Assembly (NCBI GenBank): GCA_026260175.1
Contig: JAKCWW010000772.1
Span: 614 to 64,613 of the forward strand
Length of the DNA stretch: 64,000 nt
Reading direction: 5' to 3'
Source: Reticulitermes lucifugus
Lineage: Eukaryota; Arthropoda; Insecta; Blattodea; Rhinotermitidae
The position numbers were made by a program, and so were the translations under genes. This document shows positions 13,301-23,943 of this stretch, piece by piece; position 1 is the stretch's first letter, and every line of letters starts with the position of its first letter. The notes beneath the pieces are model-generated. The model searched no databases and was not told the DNA's origin. It was given only the letters and a program-made list of their open reading frames with translations.

Positions 13301-13703
13301 ATTTTGATAATCATTCTTGTATTGTTTACACTGACATGACAGTAATGCTCTTAGTTGTGCAGAACTTAGGCAAGAAATTCACATTACTATGATGGAAGTT
13401 GTATTCATTTCTTTAAATATTTGTTTCATATAAGGTTTTGCAGTTTTCTCCACAGTCAGCACATAGACTTACTGTGTTTTTCTGAAAATAATTTTGTTTT
13501 TGTGCTGTGTTGTAATTATTTTCATGCAGAGATCATGTGAATATTTATTTCTTTTTCATAACAATTTTTTATTTAATAATGTGCTTTACAGGGATGACAG
13601 CCATTACCGAGGGAAATTCATTGAGCAACTGATTGAAGATCGTTCCGAGTCGGCACTATCTTATTATGAATTTTTGCAACATCTCAAGTCAAATGTTAAG
13701 TGA
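1241..13703 (+). CDS. Sec24AB: Sec24 (Sec24A/B class) COPII coat subunit, C-terminal 519 aa in ten exons
   Basis: Sec24 pairs with Sec23 in the inner COPII coat and selects cargo at ER exit sites. Exons are 1241-1398, 3592-3817, 5476-5629, 7665-7840, 8720-8830, 9233-9408, 10839-10976, 11595-11798, 12977-13080 and 13592-13703. All borders are AG/GT and all phases join. The spliced frame gives 519 residues to a TGA stop. Order: end of the trunk (DNLLVNLAESRELV, FYKRLALDCSGQQVAVDLFL), beta-sandwich (FHGNFFVRSTDLLSLPNVNP), helical region (LSDARDAFINVAIDVL), and gelsolin-like domain (LSAEKLDSHGAFLMDAG). The C-terminus ends in ESALSYYEFLQHL. Trunk and sandwich motifs fit Sec24A/B rather than Sec24C/D. 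The N-terminal low-complexity region, zinc finger and early trunk are not in the window. No disabling change is seen. Confidence 0.95.
1399..3591. other. Sec24 intron, about 2.2 kb
   Basis: No coding segment is recognised. Its only clear structure is the large inverted repeat at 2350-2658. The remainder is AT-rich unique-looking sequence. Confidence 0.8.
2350..2658. repeat. Foldback (hairpin) element with arms of about 145 bp
   Basis: The arm at 2350-2495 is the near-perfect reverse complement of 2512-2658, with a 16-base spacer. Matching landmarks are TTGAGAACTAATTGTCTTC on the left against GAAGACAATTAGTTCTCAA on the right, and GGTGAAGGGAGGGGAGACAC against GTGTCTCCCCTCCCTTCACC. A few substitutions separate the arms. 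It is probably a MITE or foldback transposon inserted in the Sec24 intron. I did not identify the superfamily or the target-site duplication. Confidence 0.85.
3592..3817 (+). CDS. Sec24AB: Sec24 exon b (trunk domain)
   Basis: Begins APTGGRVTVFQSCLP after acceptor TTACAG and runs through FYKRLALDCSGQQVAVDLFL to YSDLATL plus one base. Donor is T|GTAAGT, phase 1. The DCSGQQVAVDLFL block is one of the most conserved Sec24A/B stretches. Confidence 0.95.
3820..3889 (+). repeat. 35-bp tandem duplication at the exon b splice donor
   Basis: Two adjacent 35-base units, 3820-3854 and 3855-3889, differ at one position (GATTTT versus GACTTT). The first unit begins inside the donor GTAAGT. The second begins GCAAGT and so cannot act as a GT donor. 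Confidence 0.9.
3890..5475. other. Rest of Sec24 intron between exons b and c
   Basis: AT-rich intron sequence. I see no coding segment or recognisable element in it. Confidence 0.7.
5476..5629 (+). CDS. Sec24AB: Sec24 exon c (end of trunk, start of beta-sandwich)
   Basis: Completes the Ser codon started in exon b, then reads GISRFSGGCVYHFPLF and RYLTRKIGFEAVMRIRCS. Acceptor TTGTATTAG, donor CAGCAG|GTATGG, phase 2. The GFEAVMRIR segment matches the family at the trunk to sandwich boundary. Confidence 0.93.
5630..7664. other. Sec24 intron, about 2.0 kb
   Basis: No element or exon is recognised. It includes short T-rich runs near 7200-7235. Confidence 0.6.
7665..7840 (+). CDS. Sec24AB: Sec24 exon d (beta-sandwich)
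   Basis: Reads GLAIHTFHGNFFVRSTDLLS, then NPDAGFGMQMTIEES and ALLYTSSKG. Acceptor CATTTCAG, donor AAAG|GTATAT, phase 1. This is the most conserved exon of the visible set, and FHGNFFVRSTDLLSLPNVNP is diagnostic of Sec24A/B. Confidence 0.96.
8237..8482 (+). mobile_element. tRNA-derived SINE, family 1, copy 1
   Basis: The head GGGATAGCATAGTCATTACA resembles an A box. A good B box, GGTTTGAATCC, lies at 8287-8297. The body contains GCCCACCCAGCCTCCTATTC and a tail ending near GTGCCTCATG. Copies of the same body occur at 24.85 kb (+), 38.97-39.23 kb (-) and 60.25 kb (+), with a fragment at 38.08 kb. It lies in the Sec24 intron between exons d and e. Confidence 0.8.
8720..8830 (+). CDS. Sec24AB: Sec24 exon e (sandwich to helical region)
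   Basis: Reads GERRIRVHSLCLPVAANLGD through CIVGLLAKM, ending with one base of the next codon. Acceptor TTTTTCAG, donor ATGG|GTAAGG, phase 1. Confidence 0.95.
9233..9408 (+). CDS. Sec24AB: Sec24 exon f (helical region)
   Basis: Reads AVDRSHQSSLSDARDAFINV, then LTAYKMVQSS and LLPLFILALLKY. Acceptor TATTTTCAG, donor TAT|GTGAGT, phase 0. Confidence 0.95.
9409..10838. other. Sec24 intron, about 1.4 kb
   Basis: Contains the mariner-type MITE at 9974-10194. Near 9598 there is a short ACAGTAGAACCTCATTCATT stretch that recalls pogo/Tigger terminal repeats, but it is too short to call. No coding segment is seen. Confidence 0.6.
9974..10194. mobile_element. Mariner-type MITE with TA target duplication
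   Basis: The left end TAGGGTTTTTTTTTTCTTGC and the right end read in reverse (CAGGGTGCTTCTTTTCTTAC) form terminal inverted repeats. They continue as TTGACCAATAAGCGCTGGCC against TTGACCGATAAGCACCGGCC. TA sits at 9972-9973 and 10195-10196. It also shares the inner stretch GATGATAACCTTTAGAAAAT. The ends match those of the larger element at 46,702-47,905, so this is a short non-autonomous relative. No coding remains. Confidence 0.75.
10839..10976 (+). CDS. Sec24AB: Sec24 exon g (helical region)
   Basis: Reads VAFRTGQSTRLDDRLFAMCQ through PDMYPVHCLDDK. It is 46 codons in phase 0 at both ends. Acceptor TTATTATAG, donor AAG|GTAAGA. Confidence 0.94.
11252..11288 (+). repeat. (GT)n microsatellite followed by a G run
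   Basis: About eleven GT units followed by TAT and a run of ten G, within a Sec24 intron. Confidence 0.9.
11595..11798 (+). CDS. Sec24AB: Sec24 exon h (start of gelsolin-like domain)
   Basis: Reads SCAEIDVEGVHVPQPPRLHL, then SAEKLDSHGAFLMDAGDHMM and FSAIPEEM. It is 68 codons in phase 0. Acceptor CGCACGCAG, donor ATG|GTAAGA. A longer open frame starts upstream at 11,430 only because the intron happens to be open there. The PQPPxLxLSxEKL block sets the start. Confidence 0.94.
11799..12976. other. Sec24 intron, about 1.2 kb
   Basis: Around 12050-12110 the segment CAGTCCCACCAGGTAAATGC resembles the tail of the third SINE family also seen at 44.2 and 48.1 kb; this is a weak match. No exon is seen. 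Confidence 0.5.
12977..13080 (+). CDS. Sec24AB: Sec24 exon i (gelsolin-like domain)
   Basis: Reads YELPEIESPESERLRNFVNH through PYQTMLHIIR, with the last codon split. Acceptor TGTTTAG, donor CAG|GTAATA, phase 2. Confidence 0.94.
13592..13703 (+). CDS. Sec24AB: Sec24 last exon (C-terminus and stop)
   Basis: Reads DDSHYRGKFIEQLIEDRSES, then ALSYYEFLQHLKSNVK and TGA at 13,701-13,703. Acceptor GCTTTACAG. The C-terminal ESALSYYEFL block matches Sec24A/B proteins. Confidence 0.96.
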
Positions 13704-13858
13704 TGGAAGAAAATAAGATATTACATGATTTTTTAAATGTGCTTGATATATATGTAAATGTACACTCACATGCTGTTTGTAGGGGTATAAATAGTTGCTG
13801 CTGATTGAAATTGAAGTTGAAATTGTAAACACATTTATTACTGAGGAAGTATAAGTTA

Positions 13859-13864
13859 AATAAA
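13859..13864 (+). promoter_or_regulatory. Candidate polyadenylation signal for Sec24
   Basis: The first AATAAA after the Sec24 stop, 156 bases downstream. A second AATAAA lies at 14,326-14,331, so the 3' UTR could be about 0.2 or 0.65 kb long. Confidence 0.45.
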
Positions 13865-14146
13865 GTAAGGAAAGAGGAAACAGTTTTTTAACTGTTCCAG
13901 ACATTCATTTGTCATAATCTGTTACATCTGATCGTACATAATGTTTGCCATTTTAATCTGAATGGCTGTGTTTGAAGTTGTAAAATATTTGTGGTTGTTG
14001 GAAGTGACAGTGTTATACTTGGGCATAATATTTACATATTTATTTATTGCCTTGGCTACTTGACGTATACTTGAATTTCATTTAGTGGTTATACTTTGCC
14101 TACTGCTTGTGGTGTACAGTAAAAGAAGTGAAATGCTCTCGTCTGT

Positions 14147-14228
14147 ATGTGTGTGTGTGCACGTGTGTGTGCGTGCGCGCACATGCGTGGGTGGGTGGGT
14201 GTGCATGTGTGGGGATGTGTGCATGTGA
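14147..14228 (+). repeat. Degenerate GT/GC-rich microsatellite
   Basis: Alternating GT with GC and GGGT interruptions, in the Sec24 3' flank. Confidence 0.9.
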
Positions 14229-14340
14229 GATGTTGAAAACAAGTAACTTAGGGTCAAAGTATATCTTTCCAAGGTTTACTCAGTTATGGAATTATAATTT
14301 TGTAATAAGTTATAATCATGATAACAATAAACAGACACAT

Positions 14341-16640
14341 AGATCAGGCTGAATGGGTAAATCTTTTTTTGATTTTGTGTTGATTGGACCGACTTCTATG
14401 AAAAGAATTTTATATGCCTTCATTAGAATTAAAAATATGGTATTATTTTAATGAACCGTAGAAAGTTATATAAAAGTTGAGTGCTGTGTGTACCAATAGG
14501 TAAAGAAACAGTTAAAAAAATAAAAAATTGGGATTGTGTATGATATCACTGAATGAAAATTCCCATAATGAAATTGATTTTGGATCTCTCATTATTTGTG
14601 CATGCCTACTGTGTTTTCTTTACAACCAGGGTTTTGCTCTGTCCCTGTGCACTAATACCATATTTATCCAGTACTGAAGATTTAACTGTGGCTTAATGTG
14701 CCTATCCTTCTGTGTATTTTACCTCTGTAAACACTTTGGAGCTGTGTGACATGGTATGATGTTCAGAGTATCTTGTGATGCAGCATATGCGTTGGCCAAT
14801 GATGGCCATTCTTGTACAGCTCTAGCATTTTTTTCCTACCCCAATTAACTAACCTCAGCAGTTATGGTTGTCCAACAGTGTGGTGCTGGAAGTTGTTTAT
14901 TCTCTGTGTCCTCTTGCCACCTTCCTGTCCCTATCTCCTACCCTTATTAAGATTTGGCAACAGTTATACTATGCATATTGTGAGATTTCTGTAACATCTG
15001 CAGTTACTGTGTGGATCTCTGTACAGTAAATATGGTAAATGCAGCTGCTGCAGGTAGTGTTCCACACAGGAAAACAGTCTGTGAGGATTCTTGCAGTACA
15101 TTCCAGTTTAGACCTTAAAGGAACGTGCAGATGAGACATGTTAACTGAGGAAATGCAGGACGAAATTGGTGCTACATTGGAGACATTTCCAAGAAAACCT
15201 TTGGTGCAGCTTCAGCAGCAAATAGATGTCATTGTTATTGCCATAAAATGTAATACAATTGCTTCATCTGCATTCATATAACACAACTGTTCTTCACAAA
15301 CTCCAGGATGCTGATCGTGAAGCAAAACTGAATGCTCTGAGCTAATACCTTTGGGAGTGTGTGTGGAGATATTCACCCCACACTCATCCTGTTTAGCACT
15401 GAAGCTTGGTTTTGATCTCTGGATATGTAAACTCGCACAATAACAGTTACTGGTCTGCAGAAATTTTCGTGTTCATTGACAGTGTGCCGTGCCATGATGT
15501 TGCATGTTATGAGCCTAACTAGATTGATTGGATCCATTTATTTTTCAAAGACCATAAATTCACACTGACATTTAACATACATTTTTCTGAACACCTGTCC
15601 CAATACAAGTGATGTAAGTAAATGGCCAGTGTCTTCCTTGAGCAAATAATAGCTGGAAAAGAAATTGGCAAGCCACACATGGATGCTCTTTCATGTAGTA
15701 TTGGCTCACACCAGCCAATTGCATGGTGCAGCATACCTGTTTTTGTTTCCTGTAGAGAGTGCAGGTGCATGTGAGTGGATACATGCCATTGCATCCTGTA
15801 ATATTGTGTGTTACTGTTTGTGGACTCTACTGATTTTGTTTTGTATGTAAGACGCGTGAGTGGTGTGAGATATTTATCCAAGAGTTCTTGGTTGAGGTAT
15901 TGAACTCTTACTGGCAACATTATTCTTTGTGGAAAATTAAATCAATGGAATTTGTAAACAGGAACTTGAAAAATAAGGTAGCATACAAGAAAATAATCAG
16001 TTTTAATAAAATCATAGATTTAAAAAATTTAGGTAAATTTTATACATAGTAAAAGGCAAGTAGGAATATGAAGTGACAAAAACGTTGCAAGATTAGATGA
16101 AATGAGAGGGGGAATTGTAAATAGATATTACTATGTATGTGTTTATAAACATAGATGAGGTTAACAACTGACAGAAGTTAGTAATTAGTCAAGATAAATA
16201 TTAGCCATTAGTAGTAAAAATAATAGATGTACATTGCAAAGGCCTGGTGTTACCAGCTGCATCCAAAGATGTAAATGAATCTCAACTAAATAAATTCGAA
16301 TTTTAAAAATTAGGCGCACACAACATTAAAATCTAGGTAAGACAGGGTCCACAATATGCATCCAAGTTTTGTGAGTACAAGCAATCAGATGATCCTTTCG
16401 GAAGGAAGCAGAGAAAGTAGCACAATCTAATGCAGTGGTTCATATTCTGTTTATATTACACGTCTTCCATGTGGTACTCATCTCCTTACATTCACAATTT
16501 ACAAGGAATTGTTGGCGCACAGCATTTCAAGCTTGGACAGCCTTGTATGTAAAGCTAATGGAAAAGATATGAGACTGCTGTTGCAGAAGGGGTAAATGAA
16601 AGGAATTGGACACAAAAATAAGTTTTTGCTGTTTATTACA
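14341..16640. other. Intergenic sequence, nothing recognised
   Basis: The open frames here are short and have no family signature, including one of 133 codons on the minus strand at 15,519-15,920. I see no repeat structure or promoter-like base composition. Confidence 0.5.
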
Positions 16641-16643
16641 TTT

Positions 16644-17040
16644 CAGTATATAACTGACTTCCTTGGACTTCGGATGAACGCTTTACAGACGTTCTCTACC
16701 TTCTCATCGGAGACACGTTGCCGGCCTCCTCCGTGCCCTTTCAAGACGCTCCCAGTCTCCAGAAACTTGTGCCATGCTTTAATCCTCTTGGCGTCTGGTG
16801 CTGCCTTCTGATAGACACGAAGAAACTCCCTTTGCACCCTCACAATGGACTTACACTCAGAAAACCACACAACTCGTCACTTCGCCTGCCCCAACGGTGG
16901 CCTGTGAGGTAGCCTAAAACTTTAGGTGGGAATTTGAACTCCTGTAGTACGCAGGAAACCCTTAAGACCTAGAAAAAAAAAACATTTGCATATTTTTAAA
17001 AACTCTCCAAAATCAGGGTGTTTCATTGTAGACACTCTGT
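16644..17040 (-). mobile_element. Mariner-type transposon fragment (transposase N-terminus)
   Basis: On the minus strand the frame at 16,870-16,643 reads WFSECKSIVRVQREFLRVYQ, then IKAWHKFLETGSVLKGHGGG and AFIRSPRKS. That is the N-terminal helix-turn-helix region found in many insect mariner-like transposases (DUF4817-type). Upstream, near 16,910, is a damaged reading frame in the position of the start. The outer end at about 17,030 reads GTGTCTACAATGAAACACCC and may be a terminal repeat. The DDE domain is missing, so it is a truncated copy. Confidence 0.75.
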
Positions 17041-17769
17041 ATTACACTCAGGACTGTTTACCAGCCCCAGTTTAAACAGGTAAAGTGATGACGATGGTTG
17101 TCTGTGCACACTGTTGTCTGGGACCACAGTGACTTCAGATTGAACTTGTATTTTGTATTACACTTTGTGTTGTTTTTGTTGTTTTGTGTGTTGACTGTTG
17201 TGTAACACTGGGCAATGATGCAGATTTAGTTTATTAGTGTTGTGTGTACTGTGAAGAAAATATCACCATCAGAAATGAAGTTTTCTATTCATGTAATCAT
17301 ATGTATTTATGTATGCATGTGGTGCAGTTGTGTATAAAGAAGGTATTTGTTTCTATTTTGAGAATGTTCAACATTGTAAGTAGTTTTTAGTGTGTGATTG
17401 TCCTTGTGATATCATTTTAGTAGAACTTTGAAATTTGTCGTATGTGGTTCTGACCCTAAAATGTGTATTTATGCTGATAATGTTTGTAATCAGGAAGTGT
17501 GCCAGATCTCATTTTCTTAGTTTGTTCAAGAGGCAAAATATAAGAAGAGTGTACACAGTTGGTGGCAAAAGCTTATGGTTTTATTTATACTGTGTTTTTG
17601 AGAAACATACTGCACTGCCCGTAATTTAGTTTTCCCAACATGACATTTCCATCCTTGCTTCACTTGTTCTTTATATTCTTTGGTACAGGATTTGATGTGC
17701 TCACAGTGGTGAGGTTTCATAATGCAGTCTGGGTTAGGACAGTGCATAATCTGGTACATGATTATGAAT

Positions 17770-18150
17770 GTTTTGGAGGGGCATTCTGTGCTACATAGTT
17801 CCGTATGTTACCACCAGGAGCATGCTTTACCCACAGCCAGTGAGTCGTACCGGCTACAGTAACGCACGTAGGCGCCGCCTATATGTCGGTGTATTTTTAC
17901 GTTTTCACGGAGTTTGCAATCTGTTCAAGATATTAATCTGTGATGCAACTGGTTACGACCGGATTCATCGGGTATCCCCGTCTTTAGTTATTCAGCGTTC
18001 GGCCTTGCATTAGCAAGGTTCGTGTTCACGGATAGTAGTTAAGCAACCGCATGCCCGTACCAGTGTGCCGGTGCGGGAAGTAAATCGCTTGCAAGCGCTG
18101 ATGGTTGGCGAAGAGGTTGTGTTGAGTACCGGTGTATTTAGATAGTAGTT
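17770..18150. promoter_or_regulatory. CpG-dense block, candidate promoter/5' UTR of Sms
   Basis: I count about 26 CpG dinucleotides in some 350 bases, against roughly one or none per 100 bases on either side. Runs such as GTAGGCGCCGCC and GTGCCGGTGCGGG stand out. In a CpG-poor insect genome this points to an unmethylated promoter region. The first Sms coding exon, 6.2 kb downstream, is preceded by a splice acceptor, so a 5' UTR exon is expected upstream and could start here. Strand and start site are not determined. Confidence 0.5.
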
Positions 18151-18452
18151 GTGCTGTAAAGTATACTGTAATTTTGCTCCCCTCGACTAATAGTAGGCAT
18201 TGTCTTATGCTTTGAGTATATGGGTTTGGCCACACAGGTTTACATTTCGTTGGGAAGTAGTAAATGAAGGTCCCAGATTCAGCATCAAGTGCTTGGTTTT
18301 GTTTCATGTTGGAATTACATGTGCAGCAGTTAGCAGTTTTTTTTGGTGTTATACGCACTGTAAACATAAAACGAGCTGCTGGTATCTTGTATTTCTATCA
18401 CAGATGAAATGAACAGTCGTTGATGTGAAACAGACTATTCATATCACAAAAG

Positions 18453-18615
18453 CAGGGGTGCACAAATCCCGCCTGCCAGTTCGCGTGGGTAACTTAAAGT
18501 TGGTTGGGTGGCGCCTAGTATTTGTGGGGCCTTAGTATGGAACTTGCTTCATGTCACGCTTCTGGCACCTAGAATTTTGAGGTGGCTCCTAGATCCGTGG
18601 AAAATTTGGGCACTC
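18453..18615 (+). mobile_element. hAT-like MITE, copy 1
   Basis: The left end CAGGGGTGCACAAAT and right end ATTTGGGCACTC form imperfect terminal inverted repeats of hAT type. The body has GAACTTGCTTCATGTCACGC, then CACCTAGAATTTTGAGGTGG. Related copies are at 52,793-52,935 (same orientation) and 58,349-58,450 (reverse). No coding content. Confidence 0.6.
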
Positions 18616-20799
18616 AACAAAAGCTTTTACGCAATATATTTTTCTTCGATGTCTGTCTAGAGGCAGTCGCGACTACGGAATTACCAATGTGCTTTCTCAT
18701 TTGTTAACTTCGCAGTTGTTTAAAAATGTTCGTAGTGTATGGAAAAACAGCACATTCGTTATGAATTACCAGTTTCATTGAGTCTGAATGTTGGCTTCGT
18801 TTTGTATCACACCTTATAATTATCATGTAACTAGTTCTGCCCGCTATAGTAGGACCATAAGGACGCTAGTCGCGTCAAATGAATTAGGTCTTATAGTAGT
18901 GTGTTATTGTTTGAGTTCATATCCTACGACAGTCAGAGTCAGATGATTGTTTCTTATACTGGCAAAGTGTGGATGTGACTGAAGAAACATTTGGAGATAG
19001 TGACACTGTGTAGTCTGATAATTTTCTTATCTACGCTGAAGGTGGAGGCTTTAGGTTCCTTTTAAAATATTCCAAAACTATTCTTAGTTGCATTCCATAA
19101 GTCTGTTTACAAACTTATGTAATTAAGCTATGAATATATTGTATTAATTTAATAACATCATTTGGCATTTTTATGTGAGACTTGTCTGTAGTACTTTAAA
19201 AACATTGCAGTCTGATGTCATATAAATGGATGGTGGTAATTTGTAATACACAATCATACTGAAACACAGAGATGAGTGATTCAGATAATATGGTTGCCAT
19301 CCTTCATGTGCTTTATTAATTAACTAGCCTGTCTTTTTTTTTATGAGGCCCTTTGCATTAGTATACTTGGATTGTCTTAACTTAGCAAAAGTAACTTGGC
19401 AGGATGGCTTTTGGATTAGGAGTAATTTCTAATACAGGATTACTGTTTTGTCTGACAACTGTCAGTTGCCATTTCCTGTCAGGTTGCTTATTGTATAAAC
19501 ACAGTCCACTCAGCTGACTGGCCCACACAAACACAATGGAGTAGTGGTGGGAAGTGACGATAGTTGTTAGATAAAATAAGGGCTATGTATAGCCATTCTG
19601 CTGATGATTCAGTCAGAAGGCTACTGTGCCCCAAGTTGTGTTTCAGTAGAAGGGTATGGGAAGAAGAATGATATTTTGGACAACTGTCTACAGTTCTTAT
19701 GGGGAGGGGGGGTTCTGTTATGGATATTTTCTTTTTACTTTCATTGCCTTTTCAGGTTGCTCCCATTCATCAAATTAAAGCATTTGTATTAACCTGAATA
19801 TGTTTGCTGTCATTTATTATTGACGTACTTTGCATTTCTGCATTTGTGATATCATCAGGTGTCTTTTCCAATACAAAGCTGAGCCTGTTAAAGATTTAGT
19901 TCATCTAGGATGATGTACTGTGTGTATGGGTGAATAGGTTCCAGTGTTTAGAAGGATTGTAGTGTCTTCATCTTCAGAATTAAGCAGTCCAAGAAGAGTA
20001 GACATAGGGGATGATGAAATGTAGTGTGTAGGTATGGGTGATTAGGGTAGTGAAAGGGCAATGGGTGGCAAATCATCTCAACTGGATCCCAGACCACTTT
20101 GAAGTTGCCCTGGTAGACACGTGACATTGCCAATAAAGCCCAGACCCCTTAATTTGATCTTGTTTCAGTTACCATATTAGAATCCACCACTCCACTCCAA
20201 TTTATTTCACTAGTATTTACTCTTTTCTGTATGCATTTCTACTGTTTTTTACTATTTACTCATTATTTTATGCTTTATTATTACATATTTTAAATTTCAT
20301 ACATTTGTCTTTGTTTTTCTTCTCATTTCATCTTGTATTTACTTTAATTTTGGTTTTGTATATGTATGCGTTTGGGGGGTGGAGGGAGATTCAGTTTCAT
20401 TGTACCTTCAATTGCCATTATGAGGATCCATCCACCAGGTTCCACGATTCTCTTGCATTTCCATTGATAATGTAAAATCTCAGTATTTCGAAATGTCAGT
20501 GATTCAGCATCACTCAGCAGCAACCCATACATCTCCTGAAACATTGCCATGGATCTTAACCCCTATCCTGTGCTGTAAAGATTCCTGCCAGTACACCAAG
20601 GCCCAGCTCACTGCATATCACTACCATCCCAATTGATCTACTACCATCCACTGTCCTCCTGCTAGCCTCTTTACCCATACCTATATAATACACCGTATCT
20701 TCCCACGTAGCTAATCTTCTTGGACTGCTTGACCACAAAGGTGAAGGTGCTATGATCCTTGGAAATGTCAGGAACTATATACCCAGTGATGTGAGAATA

Positions 20800-20850
20800 T
20801 CCAGTAGACTTGAATCTTCAGTAACCCACTGTGAGAACCTCAGATCTTGC
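20800..20850 (+). repeat. Dispersed repeat, copy 1
   Basis: The sequence CAGTAGACTTGAATCTTCAG, continuing CACTGTGAGAACCTCAGATC, recurs with few changes at 31,119-31,172. A shorter relative lies at 43,646-43,680. The parent element is unknown. Confidence 0.6.
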
Positions 20851-22000
20851 ACTGAACCTGCTAATTGCATTTTTATCATTACCAAACTTTTGTTAGCAGT
20901 TGCTTCATCCCCTGTGTCATTAACTGCAGTGAATAGAAAACAAACGTTCCAGTTTGGTTAGTGTGTAATCTCAGTCACTTGGAAATATTCAAAATGATGG
21001 AAAAGTTAGCTGAATTTGGAACTAGTCAGCAGTTTTTTTTTTTTCTGCAGTTGACCCTCAAGAAAGCATTAATTCAGTGGCTGTAGATGGCTTCAGGACA
21101 TATCAGCCAAACATTGGGGTTTAGTTGTAGCACTTCTGCTTTGTGTACAGGAGGTTTCAAGTTTTAATCTTGGCCCAGAGTATGTTAATCATCAGACCGT
21201 GTCCATGTCATTTCCAGTTTGTCAGTTACAGCCTTACCAGTTGATGTTGTATAACCAGGGCAGTCAAAAAATCATTGTTAAATAACCCCATAATCAATCA
21301 GGCTAATTCATTAAGACCAGTGTCAAGATGATTGCAGCTCTGAATCAGTGAAAATGTCATTAAATTCTGTATTCCATATCTTATTTTGTTGCTTTATCAA
21401 GAATTTCTTATCATATTGCAAGCATTTAAAGTTTACAGTGCTATAAAAGTAATCTGTAACCAAATATCATAAGCATATCTCCATTGTTGCAGTATGTAAG
21501 GTGGGGGAAGGTTAGTATGGAAGTTAGCTATCAGTGGTGGGTTGTTACTGATTTGATGAAAGGAGGGTCAGGAGTCCAGACATATAAAATACATTACACA
21601 GATTTTTTCATGATTGCCTGTGTATCACATGTGTGCCCAAGGACCGCACCATGAGTGTGCAGTGGGAGCATGGATTTATAGCTCCTACCTTTTATATTTT
21701 AGTATTAGATTGCTCAGCTTCCACACACTTCACTTCTGCTGACAGATCCTCCTTCACACATACAGTAGGAGGTCATATTGACCCCAGAGCCTATCTAGAT
21801 ATGACAATGAAGAGGGAACTCAAGCATTTGTAGTCAAACCTGGCTTGTCAAACTCGTAGCGTACTTGGGTTGTTCAGCTTGTAGCAAGTCGCTTCATTAT
21901 TGACTGAGCTACCCTTGTTTATTGCCCAAACTTTCTTATGCACCTTTGTATCTGTCTGCAGAAATGGAGAGTTAATGCACTCCATGTGTTTTTTTTTTGG

Positions 22001-22002
22001 NN
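22001..22002. other. Two unresolved bases (N)
   Basis: Two N between a T run and a G run of about 13. This is an assembly or consensus uncertainty at a homopolymer, not a biological feature. Confidence 0.95.
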
Positions 22003-22135
22003 TTGGGGGGGGGGGAGGTTGGTTGGACAGGCAAAGGTGCATTTTATTGGTTGAAAATTAATGCATTTTAATCAAAATTATTAGAGTCAGTTTTGAGAAA
22101 ACGACAACCGTGTGTTCCAGTCATCATGTAAACTT

Positions 22136-22200
22136 ACTCCTCCTCCTCCTCCTCTTCATCATCATTATCATCATCCTGCTCCTCCTCATATCTCTTTTCC
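22136..22200 (+). repeat. Trinucleotide-rich tract (CTC/CAT)
   Basis: Pyrimidine-rich run of CTC, TTC and ATC units. Confidence 0.85.
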
Positions 22201-23049
22201 CCTCTTTTCTCCCTCCTATCCAGGGTTCATATTCATGGACTTATTATGTGTGGTAATTGCTAAGCAGAAAATTTCCTGAATTGTTCAAACACAAGATAAA
22301 AGCACATAGCAGTTCCTAAAAAGTCACTGTAATTTGTTCTTGCTACATAAAAGTAAGATTGCAGTGAGGATGTGAATAGTGTAACGAGACCTGCATTTTG
22401 GAACTCTTGTTTTTGAATTCAGTAAAACATAATTTTGTATTCAGCATTTTTAATGTCATATGTGTGAGTATTTAAATCTTCTTTTGTATGGGTGCAAGAC
22501 TTGGTCTTTCATCCTGAGTGAAGTATAGAGTTTGAACGTATTTATAAGCAGGAGTACTGGGGTATCGCAGTGCAGTGTGAAATCATGAACTTACTTAATG
22601 CAGAGCTTCATAATTTGTGCTCTTCATGTAACAATGTTACAGTGGTTAAATGAGGGCGGTTCTGATGGGTGGGACAAGTAATGCTAAAGCATAAAGGAGG
22701 TGACATGCAAATACTATTTTGATTTGAAGACTGGGATATAAGTAGGATGATAATATTGTCTGCATCTTTGGAAAATGGGTCCCCTTTGTCAACTGTTGGG
22801 GAAGAATTATAAAGGTCTTCACTCATTTGTGAATGTTAAATGTACAAGACAGTGGTGATATCTACATCTCCTGTATAGTTTGCTGCAGATAGAACATAAA
22901 CTCTTTTGATGACTTGTCATACAAATATTATTCCTCGTTTTGTAAGAATGTAAGAGATGAATTTGTGCCACAGTTACTACAAGAGGACTGTAATCTGTAT
23001 AGCACCAATGTTCAGGGTGAGGTTCCAGCCTTTTTCTGTTTAAACTGAA

Positions 23050-23092
23050 GGAGGAGGAAATTATAACCCAATTTGATTATAATTTCCTCCTT
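23050..23092. repeat. Short perfect hairpin
   Basis: AGGAGGAAATTATAA and its reverse complement TTATAATTTCCTCCT are separated by about ten bases. The flank at 23,097 recalls pogo-type terminal repeat sequence (ACAGTGAAAGCTGATTTATC), so it may be a MITE remnant. Confidence 0.6.
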
Positions 23093-23943
23093 CCATATAC
23101 AGTGAAAGCTGATTTATCCAACATTCAATGATGCATAAAACTCTATTAATCGGAAATTACAGAACCCCATTACATTTCATTATTCCATCTATTGACAGCA
23201 CCCAGCTCCAATTGCGAAAGTTCAGACTGCAAAAATTGTTCGTGGAAGACTATTTACGGGTTAAATTTATGTAAATCAGCAGTTAAGGTAGCAACAGTAA
23301 AATGTGTGTGTAATCCAGTATTGTGAATATGATGATTAAGAGAGTGAAATGTTGGTGTCTTTTTGGGTTTTTTTGTAGAGTGTATACTCAGAACAGAATG
23401 TGAAGTGACATGAAATGGTTAGGTCTGTTTCTGAATTTGCACGGTACACTAAGGTGCATGTAAGGTATAACATTCTAATATCTGGAAATTGCGATGGCCG
23501 GCAACCCTTTGGTCCCAGAGGTGCTGCGTATCGCAGCTGTTACCATACTTTTCCACTTCAGTCAGTGCTTTATAAGCTAGAGATATATTTGAAGTAGTGT
23601 TATTAAATAACCTTTATAATGAATCACAACATGCCAGTACTCTAGAAAGGCAAGTCTTCATACGGAATCGTATGTATAAAGACAATAGTTATGATGCACT
23701 AGTAGGGCACAGAAATTGTGTCTTGGGAGTTGGAAGGTTCCAGTATGTCATGGCAAATTTTTTCTTATCACATTGAAATAAACTGAGAGGAATGAAAGAT
23801 AACAGATCACTTGGTAATTGTGTGGAAAACTGAAACAATGCAGAAGGGGAATTATAAAATATTTGTATGAAGAAATTGAAGATGTTAACCACATTATTCT
23901 AATTGGTAGTAATACCTAAAACTTAATAAATGGCTGTAGTAGC

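Noticed and set aside
15519-15920. 133-codon open frame on the minus strand
   Set aside because: No family signature, no splice context and no supporting composition. A frame this long is not unexpected in 64 kb of sequence.
22136-22200. Direct repeats that might suggest a CRISPR-like array
   Set aside because: Simple trinucleotide expansion with no spacers, in a eukaryotic genome.
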